This document shows, in pieces, positions 50,216 to 58,592 of a DNA stretch of 64,000 nt. How positions within the stretch are numbered: the stretch's first letter is position 1; every line of letters starts with the position of its first letter. A program made the position numbers and the translations under genes. The stretch spans positions 57,415-121,414 of the forward strand of contig JBAZZT010000004.1 of NCBI GenBank assembly GCA_041658705.1, in the 5' to 3' direction. The DNA comes from CAIKNB01 sp041658705 (GTDB lineage: Bacteria > Patescibacteriota > Patescibacteriia > 2-12-FULL-60-25). The notes below the pieces were generated by a model. The model was given only the letters and a program-made list of their open reading frames with translations. It searched no databases and was not told the origin of the DNA.

Positions 50216-51221
50216 TAACAACCCCTTCGAAACCGCCCCGAACCTCACCACCTCCCACATCCGTCGGCAGGATTTGCCGACTTCGGTCAGGCGTTACGCC
50301 GATAAGCTGGCTGCGCAGATAAAAGAAATCTACGCTAAATACGGAGCGAAGAACTTCGAAGAGCTGAAAGAGAACAAGAAACTGTCGGCCCAAGATGCTC
50401 GCAAGGTGGCTGATTTGTTTAAAGCCTTTCAGAAAGCCGTCGAAAAGAAAGAAATCGAACCTGGCTTGCAGGAAGCCATCGAAATCCTAGGTCGCGAGAA
50501 CATCCATGGCATAGAAGACGTAGAAGCCATGTTGGGCAAAGACTTCGTCGACATCTCCAAAGTCCCGCCTATCCCATACACCGCAGACGACCTAAAGAAA
50601 TCCAAAGAAATCAAAGAAAAGACTGGCATAGAAGAAATGCTCGTCCTCTTCGTCGCGGACAAGGACGGCAAACCGCTCACGGGAGAACGCATGAACGAGC
50701 TTATCCAAGTGGAATACACCAAGCTCGGCCTAGGCAAATTCCTGTTCGACACCGATTGGTATAAGAACGAGGACTTCTTCACGAAGCTTGGTTTGAGCTA
50801 CGAATGGAAGCTCATCACTAAACAGATTATCCCTGATTCAAAGGACAAGCGTCATCACTACGAAACCGGAGACACCTTCACCCACCAAGACACCCAGGAA
50901 TTCGTCATCGAGGAATACGCCAAGAAGCTCGATATCCCACGCGACCAGTTACATCGTCCTGAACCCTTCCAGATGCTCTACGCGACCGCCCTTCACTTAA
51001 TCGCGACCGAGCGTCTCAATGGCAAAGGCAAAGGCGAACGCATCCTCGAGAATGAATATCATTGGTCTGATGTACTTTCCTCGGATGGGGCCGTTGCGGA
51101 TGTCGGCGTTGCCGATTCGGACGGCGCGAGCGTGCTTAGGTTTACGCGCGTCACTCGGAGCGCCCTTCTCGGCGTTTGTCTTTCGCGTGAGTCTTTTTCT
51201 ACCAAATCCTTGGACACTTGA
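50211..51221 (+). CDS. DGR target protein 2 (variable C-terminus)
   Basis: The 336-residue protein is a paralogue of the one at 14453-15493 along its whole length; blocks such as RRQDLPTSVRRYADKLAAQI, VEAMLGKDFVDISKVPPIPY and FTHQDTQEFVIEEYAKKLDI are nearly identical. The last 46 residues are VR2, with different residues at the same sites as VR1 and the same LGVCLSRESFS frame. The body is conserved while the tip varies, as expected of two targets fed by one template 35 kb away. No signal peptide is evident. Downstream is the radical SAM gene. Confidence 0.8.
   Translation: MSNNPFETAPNLTTSHIRRQDLPTSVRRYADKLAAQIKEIYAKYGAKNFEELKENKKLSAQDARKVADLFKAFQKAVEKKEIEPGLQEAIEILGRENIHGIEDVEAMLGKDFVDISKVPPIPYTADDLKKSKEIKEKTGIEEMLVLFVADKDGKPLTGERMNELIQVEYTKLGLGKFLFDTDWYKNEDFFTKLGLSYEWKLITKQIIPDSKDKRHHYETGDTFTHQDTQEFVIEEYAKKLDIPRDQLHRPEPFQMLYATALHLIATERLNGKGKGERILENEYHWSDVLSSDGAVADVGVADSDGASVLRFTRVTRSALLGVCLSRESFSTKSLDT
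51078..51217 (+). other. DGR variable repeat VR2
   Basis: These 140 bp align without gaps to the TR at 15786-15925. In codons 5-30 of the repeat, 17 of 24 template adenines differ, against 8 of 54 other bases (hand count). The 3' part from CTCGGCGTTTGT is identical to the TR through CTTTTTCT. Confidence 0.85.
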
Positions 51222-51326
51222 TCCTTGATTCTTTGACCCTTATTTCCCCCTCGATTCGACACGAATCGAGCTTTAGTTCATACTCTCGCACTAGCGACGT
51301 ACTTTACACGGAAAGGATGATAGAAC

Positions 51327-52376
51327 ATGGACTTCCGTAGAGCCAAGGCAACCGCCGAACATCTACGGCGGTTTTTGGGCAATCTTGTCACGGCTAACAC
51401 CTCGAAGCTCGAATACTTGCCGCCGCAGATAGCTGTCTATCATGTCACTTATGGCTGCAACGAGGATTGCGTTTGGTGCAGTCGCAGGCAAGATAGACAA
51501 GAGGCGACTCCGAGCGTGAGTTGGTCGCGTATTGAGCAAATCTTCCGCAGTTTGCGCCAAGTCACCTCGGCGCTCTATCTGACCGGCGGCGAGCCGCTGC
51601 TCGATGAGCGCATCGAAGTCATGCTCAAGCTGGCTAGGGCGCTAGGTTTTTACCCGATCGTCGTCAATACCAACGCCACGTTGCTGGAAGAAAGATCTTT
51701 GGTGCCTGAACTGGCTGACGTGATCGTCGCTAGTCTGCATGCGGTAGATCCAAAAAGATTGGCCAGCATCTGCCAGATTCGAGAGGCGTTGGCCCAGAAG
51801 GCCATCGAGAACATCTATCATTCAGCCAAAGTGGCCAAGAGTTTAGGCAATCAACTCGTGGTCAATTGCGTGTTGGCGCCCGATAATGCGCAAGATGCGC
51901 AAGGCGTACTGGGTTTCTGCCAGCAGCACGGAATTCCTTTGGCCGTCGCGCCGGCTATCCAGGATCATCAGCCGCTGATCAAAGGAGCTGATACGCAGCC
52001 CAGCTCGGCCTATGCTGCGTTCCTGGATCGGGTGATGCAGACCAAACGCGACGAACCAAAGTCCATCGAGTCCTCGTTGTCCTATCTGTACTGCATCCGC
52101 TACTGGGGGCTGTTCGATTGCCGCCCGACGAGCATCTTGAGCGTCTCGCCCGAGGGCTACGTGCTCAATCCTTGCGAGCTCAAGTACGCCCATCTGCCCA
52201 AGCGACTGGCTTGGATCGATGGCAACGGCTCGCTCCTTGATCTTTTGCCCAGGCTCTTGGACGGCGCCAGGCGCTTCTCGCCCTGCACCAAGAATTGCCT
52301 CAAAGCCTGCTACGTCGAACCGGCTTTGGCGCTCGAGCACCCGCTCGAAGCCATCTCCAACCACCTGCGCCACTGA
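51327..52376 (+). CDS. Radical SAM protein with C-terminal Cys-rich (SPASM-like) region
   Basis: The product has 349 residues, with AAAGGATG before the ATG. The radical SAM cluster motif CxxxCxxC is at Cys 44, 48 and 51 (YGCNEDCVWC), followed by the SAM-contacting GGEPLLDERI. The C-terminal part has CIRYWGLFDC, then NPCEL and SPCTKNCLKAC, which could hold a second iron-sulfur cluster as in SPASM or twitch proteins. Such enzymes modify peptides or small molecules. There is no obvious precursor peptide beside it; the DGR target upstream is the nearest gene. Substrate unknown. Confidence 0.85.
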   Translation: MDFRRAKATAEHLRRFLGNLVTANTSKLEYLPPQIAVYHVTYGCNEDCVWCSRRQDRQEATPSVSWSRIEQIFRSLRQVTSALYLTGGEPLLDERIEVMLKLARALGFYPIVVNTNATLLEERSLVPELADVIVASLHAVDPKRLASICQIREALAQKAIENIYHSAKVAKSLGNQLVVNCVLAPDNAQDAQGVLGFCQQHGIPLAVAPAIQDHQPLIKGADTQPSSAYAAFLDRVMQTKRDEPKSIESSLSYLYCIRYWGLFDCRPTSILSVSPEGYVLNPCELKYAHLPKRLAWIDGNGSLLDLLPRLLDGARRFSPCTKNCLKACYVEPALALEHPLEAISNHLRH

Positions 52377-52386
52377 AGCAGCGCAA

Positions 52387-52422
52387 AACCGCGGATTCAT
52401 CCAGAGTTCGCGGTTGTTTTTT
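52387..52422 (+). terminator. Intrinsic terminator
   Basis: AACCGCG ... CGCGGTT with a 15-nt loop, then GTTTTTT. Confidence 0.7.
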
Positions 52423-52457
52423 ATGCTTGAGAATTATGCGTTTGGATGATCGCAGAC

Positions 52458-52753
52458 TGTCATTGCGAGGAGCAGCAGCGACGAAGCAATCTCCGGAATC
52501 CGGAGATTGCCGCGCGCGATTAATATATACGCTCGCAATGACAGCGCATCAAACAGAAATCCAGGCTATAATAGGATATACTGTGGTTGGCTACCAGCCA
52601 ATTGTCATCCTGAGCTTGTCGAAGGACCCTTATAAGCGACCCCTGAACCGTTGGCTGATAAAGGTCCTTCGACTGCGCTGCTGCTCCGCTCAGGATGACA
52701 ATGCGTCTGGCTACCGTCTACCGTTCCGCTGGGCGCATGGCATGCGCCCCTAC
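52458..52753. repeat. Repeat cluster: families I (52458-52543), A (52601-52702), C and B (52710-52753)
   Basis: Three long inverted repeats stand in a row and fill nearly the whole gap between the radical SAM and histidine kinase genes. The A copy is near-complete (TTGTCATCCTGAGCTTGTCG to GCTCAGGATGACAA). The last element is GGCTACCGTCTACCGT with GGGCGCATGGCATGCGCCCC. The small AT-rich stretch 52544-52600 shows nothing. Confidence 0.9.
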
Positions 52754-52764
52754 ACCTTCTATCC

Positions 52765-54345
52765 ATGCATCTAGTTCCGCTTGAGCTTTCGTTGACCGTG
52801 GGCGTGGGAAGCGCCTCGTTTTATCTTGGGCTGACCGCTTGGTGGCGCAACCGTCGGGCTTTGGGCAATGTTTTATATGGCTTGATGGCCGCCTCGTTCG
52901 CGGTTTGGACTTTGGCTGATTGGGCGCTGGTCGCGCTGGTCGGCATTATCCCTCTGGCCGCTGCCGGCAAGTTGGTTTTTTATCTGACTGCGGCTTTTGC
53001 TCCGGCGTTGGTCGTGCATACGGCTGGGTATCTGTCGGGCTTTGAGCATAAGCGCCCGATCAAAGCAGCCTATCTTGTTTCGCTCGCATGTTTTTTTTCT
53101 TTGCTCATCGGATACGTGCTGCTGCAATTCGAGATCGTCGCCGGCGCGGCTGATTTTTTCCTTCAGCTGGGCGCCGGCGTGGGGTTGGCCGCTTATTTCG
53201 CCGCGATCATGTTCGCCATCAGTCTGCTTTATCCGCCGGTGATCTCGGATACTTTGCCCGTGTTGTCGCGTCGGCGCGCCGCCTATGGGTTGGTCTTGCT
53301 CATGCTTTTCGCCATCGCGGGTTCGGCGCAACTTTTCGTGGGACCTGTCCCGGTCGGCTTCTTCATCCCGCTGTTGTGCGCCAGCTTCCTCGTCATCTCG
53401 CTTTCGTCATTCGTGCGCGCCGCTTTTTTGGACGTGGAGCTCGGTGCGCTCGAATCCTTCATCCTGCTCCTCGCGGCGTTCGCCACGGTGCTCTTGCTGC
53501 GTTCGCCTGATCGGAATGAATTTTGGGTGGTCTTGATCGGGTCCTTGGCCGTGGGCGCATTCGGTTTCCTCGCCATGCGCACGCTCAAAGGCGAGAGGCA
53601 CAAGCGGATGTACCTCGAAGCGGCCAACCGTGAGCTTAAGCTTTTGGAAGAAGCTAAGAATGATTTCGTCGATATGGTAGCGCATCAGCTGCGCGGGCCG
53701 TTGGGCGCCATCCGCGCCTCTTCGTCCATGCTGCGCGACGGAGATTACGGCGCCATTCCGCCCAAAGCGCGCGACGCGGCGACCAATATCCAAGACACGA
53801 GCACGCGCCTGTTGTCGCTGGCCGAGACTTTCTTGAACGCCTCGCGGCTCGAGATGGGCAAATATAAGAGCCAACCCGCGCGCACCGATATCCGCAGCGA
53901 GATCGCGGAGATCATCGGTGAGATGGCGCTCACCGCGGCGGCCAAGGATCTTGAGTTGCGTTCCGTCGTGGCGCACGACGTGCCGGAAGAGGTAATCATG
54001 GATCATGACGTGCTCGAGAACGTACTCTTTAATCTGGTGGACAACGCGGTCAAATACACGCAGCACGGTTCGGTCGTCATCTCGTGCAAACTCGACAATC
54101 GGCACCTGGTCTTGAGCGTACGCGACACGGGACCAGGATTCACTCCGGAGGAATGCGGCGACTTGTTCAAAAAATTCCATCGCGGCAAAGCGGGACGCAT
54201 GCACCAGGTGGACGGCACGGGTTTGGGGCTGTTCGTGGTGCGTGAGTTGATCGAAGCGGTCGGCGGCTCGGTCAGCGCCACCTGCCCGGGTCTGGGCCAG
54301 GGTTCTGATTTCACGGCGCGCTTGCCGTTTCAAGAGATAAAGTAG
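52765..54345 (+). CDS. Membrane-bound sensor histidine kinase
   Basis: The 526-residue protein has about eight N-terminal transmembrane helices (residues 1-275), resembling the histidine kinase N-terminal 7TM sensor region. A HisKA domain follows with phospho-acceptor His 307 in VAHQLRGPLGAIRASSSML, then a HATPase domain with NLVDNAVKY (N box), DTGPGFT (G1) and GTGLGLFVVRELIEA (G2). All kinase motifs are intact. No response regulator is adjacent, so the partner is elsewhere. The ATG follows a repeat cluster and has no visible ribosome-binding site. Confidence 0.92.
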   Translation: MHLVPLELSLTVGVGSASFYLGLTAWWRNRRALGNVLYGLMAASFAVWTLADWALVALVGIIPLAAAGKLVFYLTAAFAPALVVHTAGYLSGFEHKRPIKAAYLVSLACFFSLLIGYVLLQFEIVAGAADFFLQLGAGVGLAAYFAAIMFAISLLYPPVISDTLPVLSRRRAAYGLVLLMLFAIAGSAQLFVGPVPVGFFIPLLCASFLVISLSSFVRAAFLDVELGALESFILLLAAFATVLLLRSPDRNEFWVVLIGSLAVGAFGFLAMRTLKGERHKRMYLEAANRELKLLEEAKNDFVDMVAHQLRGPLGAIRASSSMLRDGDYGAIPPKARDAATNIQDTSTRLLSLAETFLNASRLEMGKYKSQPARTDIRSEIAEIIGEMALTAAAKDLELRSVVAHDVPEEVIMDHDVLENVLFNLVDNAVKYTQHGSVVISCKLDNRHLVLSVRDTGPGFTPEECGDLFKKFHRGKAGRMHQVDGTGLGLFVVRELIEAVGGSVSATCPGLGQGSDFTARLPFQEIK

Positions 54346-54428
54346 CGAGTAGCAAGTAGCAAGCAGCAAGGGTGGGGAAAATTGGACTTCTGATGCCCTT
54401 GCTACTCGCTACTTGCTACTTGCTGCTT
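54341..54428. repeat. Palindromic repeat, family D
   Basis: AGTAGCGAGTAGCAAGTAGC and CTACTCGCTACTTGCTACTT words face each other; it starts over the kinase stop codon (TAG). A half copy (54914-54948) precedes the gene at 54956. Confidence 0.85.
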
Positions 54429-54450
54429 TTATGTTGTACGGTACTGCCGT

Positions 54451-54885
54451 ATGTTTTCATCTTCCAAAAAGACGGAGGGTTACGAAAACCCTGATAAAGC
54501 GCGGGAGGCCGGCGCCACGGTCATCGCACGCGGGGTGCGGGTCGAAGGCGATTTTACGAGCCAAGGTGACGTGGTCATCGAGGGCGAAGTCAACGGTCGG
54601 ATCGAGACCGGAGGGCTTTTGTCCGTCGGACCGGAGGCTAAACTCAAGGCCGAAGTAGTGGCCGGAGACGCGATCGTCGCTGGCGTCATCGAGGGTACGT
54701 TGGCCATCAAGAACCGGCTGGAGCTCAAAGCTTCGGCGCGCGTCCAGGGCGACACCTCGTGCCAGACCGTGGTCGTCGAGGCGGGTGCGCTTTTGAACGG
54801 CAAGATCAGCATGGGCGCCGTCAAAGCCGAGCTGCCGCATCACAAATCCAAAGCGACCCAAACCGAAGAAGACTTGGCGGCGTGA
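54451..54885 (+). CDS. Bactofilin
   Basis: The 144-residue product has the bactofilin core of short beta strands: GATVIARGVRVEGDFTSQGD, VVIEGEVNGRIETGGLLSVG, AEVVAGDAIVAGVIEGTLAI, ARVQGDTSCQTVVVEAGALL, ending GKISMG. Flexible charged ends flank it. Bactofilins form nucleotide-independent filaments at the membrane that help place cell-wall enzymes. It lies between repeats and is probably a single-gene unit; TACGGT/GGTACT just upstream may be a -10 with a very short leader. Confidence 0.92.
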   Translation: MFSSSKKTEGYENPDKAREAGATVIARGVRVEGDFTSQGDVVIEGEVNGRIETGGLLSVGPEAKLKAEVVAGDAIVAGVIEGTLAIKNRLELKASARVQGDTSCQTVVVEAGALLNGKISMGAVKAELPHHKSKATQTEEDLAA

Positions 54886-54955
54886 GAAGGGTTGGTGAGC
54901 CGCGGGATTTTTTCGCTCGCTACTTGCTACTTGCTACTCGCTACTCACTCTTTGT

Positions 54956-55825
54956 ATGGCTCAAAGTGGCTACGCCTACATCTACGATGATTTTTTGAGC
55001 GACAAAAAATACGAACGCGATTTGGCTGTGTTGGAATCGCGGCTCGCGACTTTGGATTTGGCCGGGCGCGTGGGCAAGCTGGCGCTGTTCAGGAGCGCCA
55101 AGGATCTGGTCGAGAGCTTGGTTTCGCAGGGCGTCACGACCATCGTGGTCGTGGGCAACGATCGGACCTTGGATAAAGTCTTGTGGTTTTTGCCCTACCT
55201 CAAAGTCACGCTCGGCTATCTGCCCGTGACCGAACCGTGCGGCATCGCCACCGCGCTGGGCATCCCCAAAGGCGAAGAAGCCTGCGACATCCTAGCTGCG
55301 CGGCTCATCGAGAAGCTGGACATGGGGCTTTTGGACGAACGTTATTTTTTGACCGAAGTCACGCTCGAGAATTCAGCCGCGTCCGTGGACATCGAAGGCC
55401 GCTTCAAGCTCTCGCCCATGCACGGCGGCCGCATCTGCATCCGTAATTTGGGCGGGATAGGGGAGGCGGACAAGGCCGACGCGGGCGATGGATTGCTCGA
55501 GGCGGTCATCACGCCGCAGACTGAATCCGCGGGCTTCTTCAAGCGCAATTCTTTTCCCGAAACTAGGATCAAGTTCGAACACGGCGGACTCACGGCGCAT
55601 GATCCGATGGAAGCGCGCGTGGATTGTCATACGGCCAACAGCCTCAAATTCAAATTGGGCATCGAGAAGGGAAAGTTGAGCGTAATCACCGGACGGCGGC
55701 GTAAACCGGCCCAAGCGGGGTTGCCAAAGAGGTCGGAATTTGCTAACCTTCCGGGCACAGTCAGGAACGGAAAAAACATTGGCGCAGGTGGCGGAATTGG
55801 TATACGCACTAGCTTGAGGGGCTAG
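54956..55825 (+). CDS. Diacylglycerol-kinase-like (YegS/LCB5) protein running into tRNA-Leu
   Basis: The product is 289 residues. The N-terminal half fits the DAGK/NAD-kinase-like catalytic fold: YAYIYDDFLSDKKYERDLAV, TTIVVVGNDRTLDKVLWFLP (family form GGDGT) and LGYLPVTEPCGIATALGIP. The GGDGT loop is changed to VGNDRT, as in other Patescibacteria copies (impression). The second half is beta-rich. Only the last ~40 residues are odd: after KLSVITGRRRK the frame enters the tRNA promoter and the tRNA itself, and stops at TAG in the anticodon stem. The gene has probably lost its original end. Confidence 0.7.
   Translation: MAQSGYAYIYDDFLSDKKYERDLAVLESRLATLDLAGRVGKLALFRSAKDLVESLVSQGVTTIVVVGNDRTLDKVLWFLPYLKVTLGYLPVTEPCGIATALGIPKGEEACDILAARLIEKLDMGLLDERYFLTEVTLENSAASVDIEGRFKLSPMHGGRICIRNLGGIGEADKADAGDGLLEAVITPQTESAGFFKRNSFPETRIKFEHGGLTAHDPMEARVDCHTANSLKFKLGIEKGKLSVITGRRRKPAQAGLPKRSEFANLPGTVRNGKNIGAGGGIGIRTSLRG
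55721..55749 (+). promoter_or_regulatory. tRNA-Leu promoter
   Basis: TTGCCA (55721-55726), 17-nt spacer, TAACCT (55744-55749). It lies inside the end of the preceding coding sequence. The -10 is identical to that proposed for 16S. Confidence 0.6.
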
Positions 55826-55868
55826 CGGGGGCAACCCCATGGAGGTTCAAATCCTCTCCTGCGCACCA
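55782..55868 (+). tRNA. tRNA-Leu (anticodon GAG)
   Basis: The acceptor GCGCAGG pairs with CCTGCGC; the D arm is GGCGGAATTGGTATACGC; the anticodon stem-loop is CTAGC-TTGAGGG-GCTAG; a long variable arm (GGGGGCAACCCC) marks a class II tRNA; the T arm is GGAGG-TTCAAAT-CCTCT. CCA is encoded. Coding frames overlap it from both sides. Confidence 0.97.
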
Positions 55869-56320
55869 TGCCATAAAGGCGCGTTCGCGAGCATCTCGCG
55901 GGCGCGTCTTTTCGCGTACGCTGAGCCAGATTCTCGATGGCGAGGGCGGGTTCTGACTCGCTCCTTTCGCGACATCATGGTCCGGACGCGCTCCCTCGAG
56001 TATCGTGTACGGAAAACGCAGTGCTGGCGCGGTACTTCGGTCGGTCACGACGAAGTTCACGTACAATCGTGAGAGGATGGTTCGACGTTCGTCGGAAGTG
56101 GCTCGCTGGAAGGAGTCCAAGGCAGTTGCCGCGAGCGTGAGTGCTTCCGAGACGGCGGCGCGCCAAGAGTCGGTTTCCGCCTGCGGGTCTCGAAGGGATG
56201 AACGAATACGTTCCGCGCGCTCGCCGAGTTCAACATGCAGGGGTGCGTAGTTGGCCTCGTTCAAGACACCCCAACCGGGCAAAACAGGCCCAAGATGCCG
56301 AAATCGGCGCCGATAGAGGG
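55809..56320 (-). pseudogene. C-terminal fragment of a serine site-specific recombinase overlapping tRNA-Leu
   Basis: The minus-strand frame is open from 56320 to its stop at 55809, inside the tRNA. It reads SWRAAVSEALTLAATALDSF, then TSDERRTILSRLYVNFVVTD and LRFPYTILEG, the C-terminal helical part of large serine recombinases. The last ~20 residues (AGEDLNLHGVAPAS) are the antisense of the tRNA, a common ending of recombinases integrated at tRNA-Leu in this radiation (impression). The catalytic N-terminus is missing here; a separate N-terminal piece lies near 61 kb. Confidence 0.6.
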
Positions 56321-56321
56321 G

Positions 56322-56891
56322 CTACGGGCCCAGATCGTTGTGGATCGAGCCCACCGGTGCGTGTACCCCCTTCTCAAATCCGCCGAGCGTGTCAACGTCG
56401 GGAAGGAACCAGAATTCGCCTCGGTTATACGCGTGTCCGACCGCGCAAGTTCCCATTCGGATTTCGGTCCCGGATGTGGTATCGTCATGGTTCCAACAGT
56501 AGCGGGCTATCTGGACGAGGCACTTTCGATTCGAATCCGGCACAAAGAGCGTAAGCCGCAATCGATCTTCGGGTTCTGGCGCCAAGTTCCCATAGATCTG
56601 TGCCAACAAGATGCTGAGGCCTCTCTTGCCGGGTCGGCCATGGAACGGCGGAAAAATATTGAAATCTACCCCCAAACCCAGACGAATGGACCCATGGTCA
56701 TACCAGTGTTTTCCGACGCCGACTGCGACCATGTAGAGAATCGAGAGCAACGCTCCGTAGTCCTTTCCGAACTGCGTCTGGCCAAACAACCATGCGAAGA
56801 ACACCCCAAAACTCATCAAGCAGTTCGTGAGCAATCGCAAGTAAATGTGCGGCATGGTTCTCTCGCGCAATTTCAGCTCGGGCGAAGACAA
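56322..56891 (-). CDS. Uncharacterised membrane-associated protein
   Basis: The frame gives 189 residues; MPHIYLRLLTN at 56855 is an alternative start. Two hydrophobic segments near the N-terminus (NCLMSFGVFFAWLFGQ and GALLSILYMVAVGVGKHW) are followed by a soluble domain (GKRGLSILLAQIYGN, RLRLTLFVPDSNRKCLVQIA, GTCAVGHAYNRGEFWF, GVHAPVGSIHNDLG) that recalls a GAF-type sensor domain. It ends at the point where the recombinase fragment opens. Probably co-directional with the gene at 57248. Function unknown. Confidence 0.5.
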   Translation of the reverse strand: MSSPELKLRERTMPHIYLRLLTNCLMSFGVFFAWLFGQTQFGKDYGALLSILYMVAVGVGKHWYDHGSIRLGLGVDFNIFPPFHGRPGKRGLSILLAQIYGNLAPEPEDRLRLTLFVPDSNRKCLVQIARYCWNHDDTTSGTEIRMGTCAVGHAYNRGEFWFLPDVDTLGGFEKGVHAPVGSIHNDLGP

Positions 56892-56936
56892 AGAAAGACG
56901 ACCGCCAGAGTGCGATCGTCGGGGACGAGTAACGAG

Positions 56937-57248
56937 CTATGGCGTAGAGGGATGGCAAGACCGAACTAACGCGCCTTCGATTTCCTCTCGCCATCCCTCA
57001 TCAAGAAAGCGCTTCTTATACGCGACGGGGTCGTCGTGCGAGATTGCGGCGGAGGAAGGGGCATCTTTGGAACCCATCTCTCGTGCCATCTCGAGTTCTG
57101 CGGTCCACTTCTTCTTGGGAAGGAGCGATCGAATAACCAGAGACAACAGGAGCAGCAGGTTGAAGGTCCCAGCGATGAGCCCAACCCCTGCAACGGCCAC
57201 GCCAACCGGGTTGGCATCGCCGATGATTCGGTGCAGGAACTCCAACAT
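56937..57248 (-). CDS. Small single-helix membrane protein
   Basis: The start at 57248 has a strong AGTGGAGGTGAAC site in front. The 103-residue protein has one transmembrane helix (VGVAVAGVGLIAGTFNLLLL, then LLSLVIRSLLPKKK) and a charged C-terminal tail. It stands upstream of 56891-56322 on the same strand. No family recognised. The next 290 bp (57249-57537) hold no gene I can support. Confidence 0.55.
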   Translation of the reverse strand: MLEFLHRIIGDANPVGVAVAGVGLIAGTFNLLLLLSLVIRSLLPKKKWTAELEMAREMGSKDAPSSAAISHDDPVAYKKRFLDEGWREEIEGALVRSCHPSTP

Positions 57249-57537
57249 GTTCACCTCCACTGATGTATTGTAACGTAGTGCAGTGCCACGCCTATGCGGC
57301 TGTTAGGTTATCATGTGAACAAACCCTGTGCAAGGCCAGATGTCAACCGAGTCAACCAGCAGGAGTTCCGCAAGGCGCCCCGGCCGCACCGCGGCCGGCG
57401 CCGCCCGGACTTCCCGTGGCAACTGCAAGGCGCCCGCGAGTCGACCCCGACACGTGAAATGCCCCACCTCACCGTGCCGCACCATCGCGCAGCCGATCGC
57501 GGAGCACGGGTTCGTACCCAGGTAGCGAGACGCCCCT

Positions 57538-57879
57538 GTGGTGCTCCGGAGGATGGGAACGCAGCGCGCCAGGGAACTCCTGCAGACCGTCGTTCCGCGC
57601 GCGATCGAGGATCCTCTCGACTTCATCCGGAGCGGCGAGATGCCTGCCGACGAGCTCATCGACCGCGAAAGGGGCGCCGCATTGCTCCGTTCGGCGCTGG
57701 GTGAGTTCTCCCCGGCCGACCGCCGGCTCTTCGAGGGCAGGATGCTCGACGAGCGCAGCTACGACGACCTGTCCAAGGAACTCGGAAGCACTCCTGGCGC
57801 GCTGCGCAAGAGGTTCCACGACCTCTGCCAACGCTTGGTCGCGCAGTTGCGCCTGGGGGAGCCCGAACCCCCGACCTGA
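57538..57879 (+). CDS. Sigma-70 region 4-like HTH protein
   Basis: The frame codes for 113 residues. The C-terminal half, LGEFSPADRRLFEGRMLDER followed by SYDDLSKELGSTPGALRKRF and HDLCQRLVAQLRL, matches sigma region 4 (promoter -35 recognition). A region 2 equivalent is not visible, so it is not a complete sigma factor. The same frame is open further upstream, broken by a single TAG at 57523-57525, so the gene may have been longer. It may regulate island genes (inference). Confidence 0.5.
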   Translation: MVLRRMGTQRARELLQTVVPRAIEDPLDFIRSGEMPADELIDRERGAALLRSALGEFSPADRRLFEGRMLDERSYDDLSKELGSTPGALRKRFHDLCQRLVAQLRLGEPEPPT

Positions 57880-57897
57880 TACCGTGCGGAGGGACCC

Positions 57898-58254
57898 GTG
57901 AGGCACCTGAGACGGCCTCCGGGTCTGCTCAACGCAGCCGAGAAGCTGCAATCCTTGACAGAACCAACAAAACGTGATACAAAACATGGTTCTTTCCCGA
58001 ATGAAGGGGGTGTCCAGAACACGGACAATTGCCTGCCAGATGACGAGTGGTTCGACCTCGTCGAACGACTGATCGAGCTATCACCGGCTGATTTCACCGC
58101 AGCCGTAACGGCCGCAAAGCTCTATCGGCGGTTCGAGGAGGGGAACCGACGCGTGATCCCCGGCGTTCGGGTCGGAGCAATGCGTCAGAAAACGGACTCT
58201 GGAAAGCGGGTCGTTCCGACAGGATCGAAACCCCGCACGCCTCCCGCGGGGTAA
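57898..58254 (+). CDS. Uncharacterised small protein
   Basis: The 118-residue frame starts 18 nt after the sigma-like gene. DDEWFDLVERLIELSPADFT and AAVTAAKLYRRFEEGNRRVI are predicted helices; the rest is low in structure and basic at the end. A TTGACA near 57955 suggests that transcription may also begin inside it, in which case the true start may be later. No family is recognised. Confidence 0.35.
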   Translation: MRHLRRPPGLLNAAEKLQSLTEPTKRDTKHGSFPNEGGVQNTDNCLPDDEWFDLVERLIELSPADFTAAVTAAKLYRRFEEGNRRVIPGVRVGAMRQKTDSGKRVVPTGSKPRTPPAG

Positions 58255-58275
58255 CCCGCAGGAAGGCAGCGCAAC

Positions 58276-58500
58276 ATGAGGACGACAAGAAGTGTGTCCA
58301 GTTCCGACCTTCTCCCTGCCGAGGTAGAGTTAGTCAAACACCTCGATGAAATCATGCAACACGCCGACGATCGTGTGGCAGTTTTACCAGACTGCGACGG
58401 TAACATCTTGGCTTTCGACGACCTTCCATCGGCGCAGCCACGGCCTGGCAGGGCAGATCGACTACGGCGCGGAAGAAGGAAGCAGAAGAAGGAAAGGTAG
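58276..58500 (+). CDS. Uncharacterised small protein
   Basis: Of 74 residues, the N-terminal 55 (LLPAEVELVKHLDEIMQHAD, DDRVAVLPDCDGNILAFDDL) look like a small globular unit and the end is strongly basic (RPGRADRLRRGRRKQKKER). It follows the previous frame by 21 nt with GCAGGAAGG as a possible ribosome site. After it, GAGCTGCC and GGCAGCTC (58549-58571) form a hairpin. A real gene is plausible but unproven. Confidence 0.35.
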   Translation: MRTTRSVSSSDLLPAEVELVKHLDEIMQHADDRVAVLPDCDGNILAFDDLPSAQPRPGRADRLRRGRRKQKKER

Positions 58501-58592
58501 ATAGCGCCCTCTCGTTCCTCAGCAAGTAATCGTCTCTCCCTGTCGATGGAGCTGCCAACTAGGCAGCTCCATCTTTAATTCTACAGTCACCT

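Noticed and set aside
56235..56969. Plus-strand 244-codon frame
   Set aside because: It is opposite two minus-strand frames that have transmembrane helices and, for one, a strong ribosome site; its own product shows no domain.
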